A model generated the notes under the pieces. That model was not told the origin of the DNA. It did not search any database and saw only the letters and a program-made list of their open reading frames with translations. From assembly GCA_016699615.1 (NCBI GenBank), contig CP064984.1:2824001-2888000 (forward strand): 64,000 nt of DNA. The letters are read 5' to 3'. This stretch comes from Sphingobacteriales bacterium. Lineage in GTDB: Bacteria; Bacteroidota; Bacteroidia; Chitinophagales; JADIYW01. Positions within the stretch are counted from its first letter, which is position 1. Each line of letters starts with the position of its first letter. This document shows positions 62,330 through 64,000 of the stretch, one piece after another. The position numbers were made by a program, and so were the translations under genes.

Positions 62330-62617
62330 AAATTAAGGCAGCCAGTAACAGTGGTGGCAGTTGCACAACGTGGTTTTTTGGGCGGTAGTTTTACATAACT
62401 TATATATCATTAGGGTTAGCGCAATTAAAAGTTGAGCTAAGAAATAGTTTACTTATACTTTATATAATCATATAATATTTATTTTTAGCGTCATTTTTCG
62501 TAAGCCTTGATTTTTGTTACTTTATTTATCAATAAAAAAAGTAAGTATCAAGACAAAGAAGGTAAATGCACATATTTCATCAAGTAAAGAAGTAAATACA
62601 GCTATTGTTTCAACGGA
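62330..62617. other. Region between the ABC-3C-like module and the tRNA genes
   Basis: No gene is visible. A short GC-richer segment (GTTGCACAACGTGG at 62360-62373, then GGGCGG) is inverted relative to 58752-58773. The second palindromic repeat lies at 62480-62571. Confidence 0.5.
62480..62571. repeat. Interspersed palindromic repeat, copy 2
   Basis: TATTTTTAGCGTCATTTTTC and GTAAGCCTTGATTTTT match 57509 onward exactly. An AT-rich hairpin (TTACTTTATTTAT.../...AAAAAAAGTAA) follows, then GTATCAAGACAAAGAA as in copy 1. It is in the same orientation as copy 1. Confidence 0.82.
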
Positions 62618-62655
62618 AAATAAAATAAAAAAGCCTTACATTACTGTAAGGCTTT
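62618..62655 (-). terminator. Rho-independent terminator of the tRNA-Ser/tRNA-Pro transcript
   Basis: On the minus strand AAAGCCTTACA GTAA TGTAAGGCTTT forms a hairpin followed by TTTATTTTA, 13 nt after the tRNA-Pro 3' end. Confidence 0.75.
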
Positions 62656-62667
62656 ACATTTGGTTAG

Positions 62668-62742
62668 TCGGGATGGCTGGATTCGAACCAACGACCTCCT
62701 GGTCCCAAACCAGGCATTCTAACCGGACTGAACTACATCCCG
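62668..62742 (-). tRNA. tRNA-Pro (anticodon TGG)
   Basis: The minus-strand 75-nt sequence has acceptor CGGGATG/CATCCCG with discriminator A, anticodon stem CCTGG/CCAGG around loop TTTGGGA (anticodon TGG) and T loop TTCGAAT. CCA is not encoded. It lies 18 nt downstream of tRNA-Ser. Confidence 0.93.
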
Positions 62743-62760
62743 ATTATATTTATTATACTG

Positions 62761-62847
62761 CGGTGAGAGAGGGATTCGAACCCTCGGTACAGTTTCCCAT
62801 ACGTCAGTTTAGCAAACTGGTGGTTTAAGCCACTCACCCATCTCACC
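62761..62847 (-). tRNA. tRNA-Ser (anticodon GCT)
   Basis: The minus-strand 87-nt class II tRNA has acceptor GGTGAGA/TCTCACC with discriminator G, anticodon loop TTGCTAA (GCT), a long variable arm (ATGGGAAACTGT region) and T arm GAGGG-TTCGAAT-CCCTC. It would read AGC and AGT codons. Confidence 0.92.
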
Positions 62848-62937
62848 TCAGATTTTTCTTCAGAACTTTCGGAGTGCAAAGATAGTATATATAAAAGAAC
62901 TGTGCAAATATAATTGCATTTTTTTAAAAAATTTATC

Positions 62938-64000
62938 ATTAGTGTCCGATAAAGATAAAAAAAGAGAGCCATAATTTTGGGATTATGGCTCAAAATATAT
63001 AGTTTGTTTTTGCACAACTTACTATATGAATAAAAGTACGCATAATTTTGGTAATTCGGTTCTCTCACAGCTGATTTCTTTAATTCCTAATTCTACTATT
63101 GATACAGCTGTTAACAAGCATAACAGTGATAGATATATCAAACGATTTACAACACTAGAACATTTAGTAACGATGTTGTTTTGTGTTGGCTCCAACAGTA
63201 CTTCGCTTCGTGAGGTTTGTACTAATTTATTAGGTTTAGAAGGCAAACTCAAACATATTAAACTCAAACAACCACCTAAAAAGAGTACGCTTGGTGATGC
63301 TAACAAACGTAGAAATGCTGTTGTGTTTGAACAAATCTATTATGACTTGTTGGCTTTTTATAAATCAACTTTATCGGACAGCCGATTTAGAGAAAGTTAT
63401 GGTAAGAGCTGTCCATTATCGATTCTACTACTATTTTCTTGTTTAAAGACATCTTAAAATGTGTTGGGCGTAAACCGATAAATGGCAAAAATAAAGGTGG
63501 TATTAAAGTGCATCTGCAAATTAGAGCAGATTATAATTTGCCTACTTTAGTAAAATTTACAGATGCTACTGTTCATGATAGTAACTTTATCCAGCATATT
63601 TCTTTTGACTCCAACACCATCTATTGCTTTGACAGAGGTTATGTTGATTATCTACTCTTTGAGAGATTTAATCAAACACAAATACCATTTGTAACCCGTA
63701 TTAAAGACAATGCAACGTTTAGTTCTAAAGAAGAATTTAGTTTGGATAACTGCACAGATGATGCTGTTTTGAAAGATGAAAAAATAGAATTAGACATTAG
63801 AGAAAATGGCACAATAACAAGACAATTGCCACTTCGTAGAATTGCCTATTGGAGCGAACAGCATAACAAATGCTACGAATTTATTACCAATATCTACGAT
63901 CTAAAACCAGAACAAATTGCTACAATATACAAGCAACGATGGCAAATTGAGTTATTGCACAAACAACTCAAACAAAATTTTCCACTTAATTATTTTTAGG
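62938..64000 (+). mobile_element. IS4-family insertion sequence, right end outside the window
   Basis: A likely left terminal repeat begins at about 62938 with TTAGTGTCCGATAAAG. A strong hairpin inside it (GAGCCATAAT/ATTATGGCTC, 62966-62991) could block read-through into the transposase. The element is inserted about 90 bp upstream of the minus-strand tRNA-Ser gene. The other end is not seen. Confidence 0.65.
63026..63999 (+). pseudogene. IS4-family transposase, frameshifted, probably continuing past the window
   Basis: The N-terminal frame (63026-63457) has the helical IS4/DUF4372-like start (SVLSQLISLIPNSTIDTAV) and THEHLVTMLF-like sequence TTLEHLVTMLFCV. Changing frame near 63430 restores IDSTTIFLFKDIL (first catalytic Asp) before GGIKVHLQIRADYNLP. 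The second Asp is in IYCFDRGYVDYLL and the Glu in YKQRWQIELLHKQLKQN. A further stop at 63997-63999 falls in a T5 run (PLNYFTAG-like context), where one more T would extend the protein beyond the window edge. It cuts and pastes its own element by DDE chemistry if the frame is repaired. Confidence 0.78.

Noticed and set aside
62514..62828. A 104-aa plus-strand open frame
   Set aside because: It runs across the minus-strand tRNA-Pro, the tRNA terminator and part of tRNA-Ser. The tRNA-derived residues (GFEPTTSWS, GFEPSVQFP) are typical artefacts.
62668..62847. tRNA genes used as phage attachment sites with a duplicated 3' end
   Set aside because: I found no second copy of a tRNA 3' segment near the far end of the island, and no integrase gene is in the window.

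Overview
The window is very AT-rich DNA (roughly 30% GC by eye) from a member of the Bacteroidota. The markers are type IX secretion (T9SS) C-terminal sorting domains, a PorP/SprF-family protein next to an OmpA/PD40 protein and a giant repetitive adhesin, Bacteroidota-type promoters (TTG, about 19 bp, TAnnTTTG), an absence of Shine-Dalgarno sequences, DUF1569 and WbqC families, and long PurM. I cannot place it below phylum with confidence.

Layout. (1) 1-5885: an accessory cluster of three phytanoyl-CoA-dioxygenase-like (PhyH) genes, a sulfotransferase and a twitch/SPASM-type radical SAM gene, nearly all with broken frames. (2) 6055-18964: housekeeping and surface genes, namely a J-domain membrane protein, tRNA-Arg, acyl-CoA thioesterase, uridine-kinase-like ATPase, GNAT plus argG, lgt, a PhoD-like phosphatase, a DinB/YfiT-like protein, yidC and a large M43 metalloprotease with a T9SS tail. 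(3) 18985-22575: two secreted/outer-membrane cassettes, each behind a copy of the same ~300-bp leader that contains a heptanucleotide tandem repeat (6 versus 3 units) inside an inverted repeat. (4) 22579-35094: WbqC, a LpxL-like acyltransferase, purM, two DUF1569 proteins, a small membrane protein overlapping arsC, an SDR, a MATE transporter, DUF445, pyrE, NUDIX, purL and a Na+/H+ antiporter. (5) 35288-51702: a probable surface operon of a ~13-kb adhesin gene (five ~450-aa modules, 28 tandem 52-aa repeats, T9SS type B tail), a PorP/SprF protein and an OmpA/PD40 protein. (6) 51928-57226: a decayed IS256-like element and a minus-strand operon of a HACL2/ILVBL-like ThDP enzyme, an isochorismatase-fold hydrolase and an acyl-CoA ligase broken by an in-frame TGA. 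(7) 57227-62600: an accessory island with interspersed palindromic repeats at both ends. It holds a compositionally odd small gene, a 21-bp-period array of palindromic 12-mers, and a three-gene module that I read as an ABC-three-component (ABC-3C) defence system (nuclease-like protein, middle component, DUF3732 SMC-like ATPase). (8) 62668-64000: tRNA-Pro, tRNA-Ser and an IS4-family element running off the end.

More than a dozen reading-frame breaks occur, including in lgt, which is normally essential, and several sit in A or T homopolymers. Many are therefore probably residual sequencing/assembly indels. The sulfotransferase, radical SAM gene and IS256-like element have additional damage that looks like real decay. 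I report each broken gene as one feature over its whole span.
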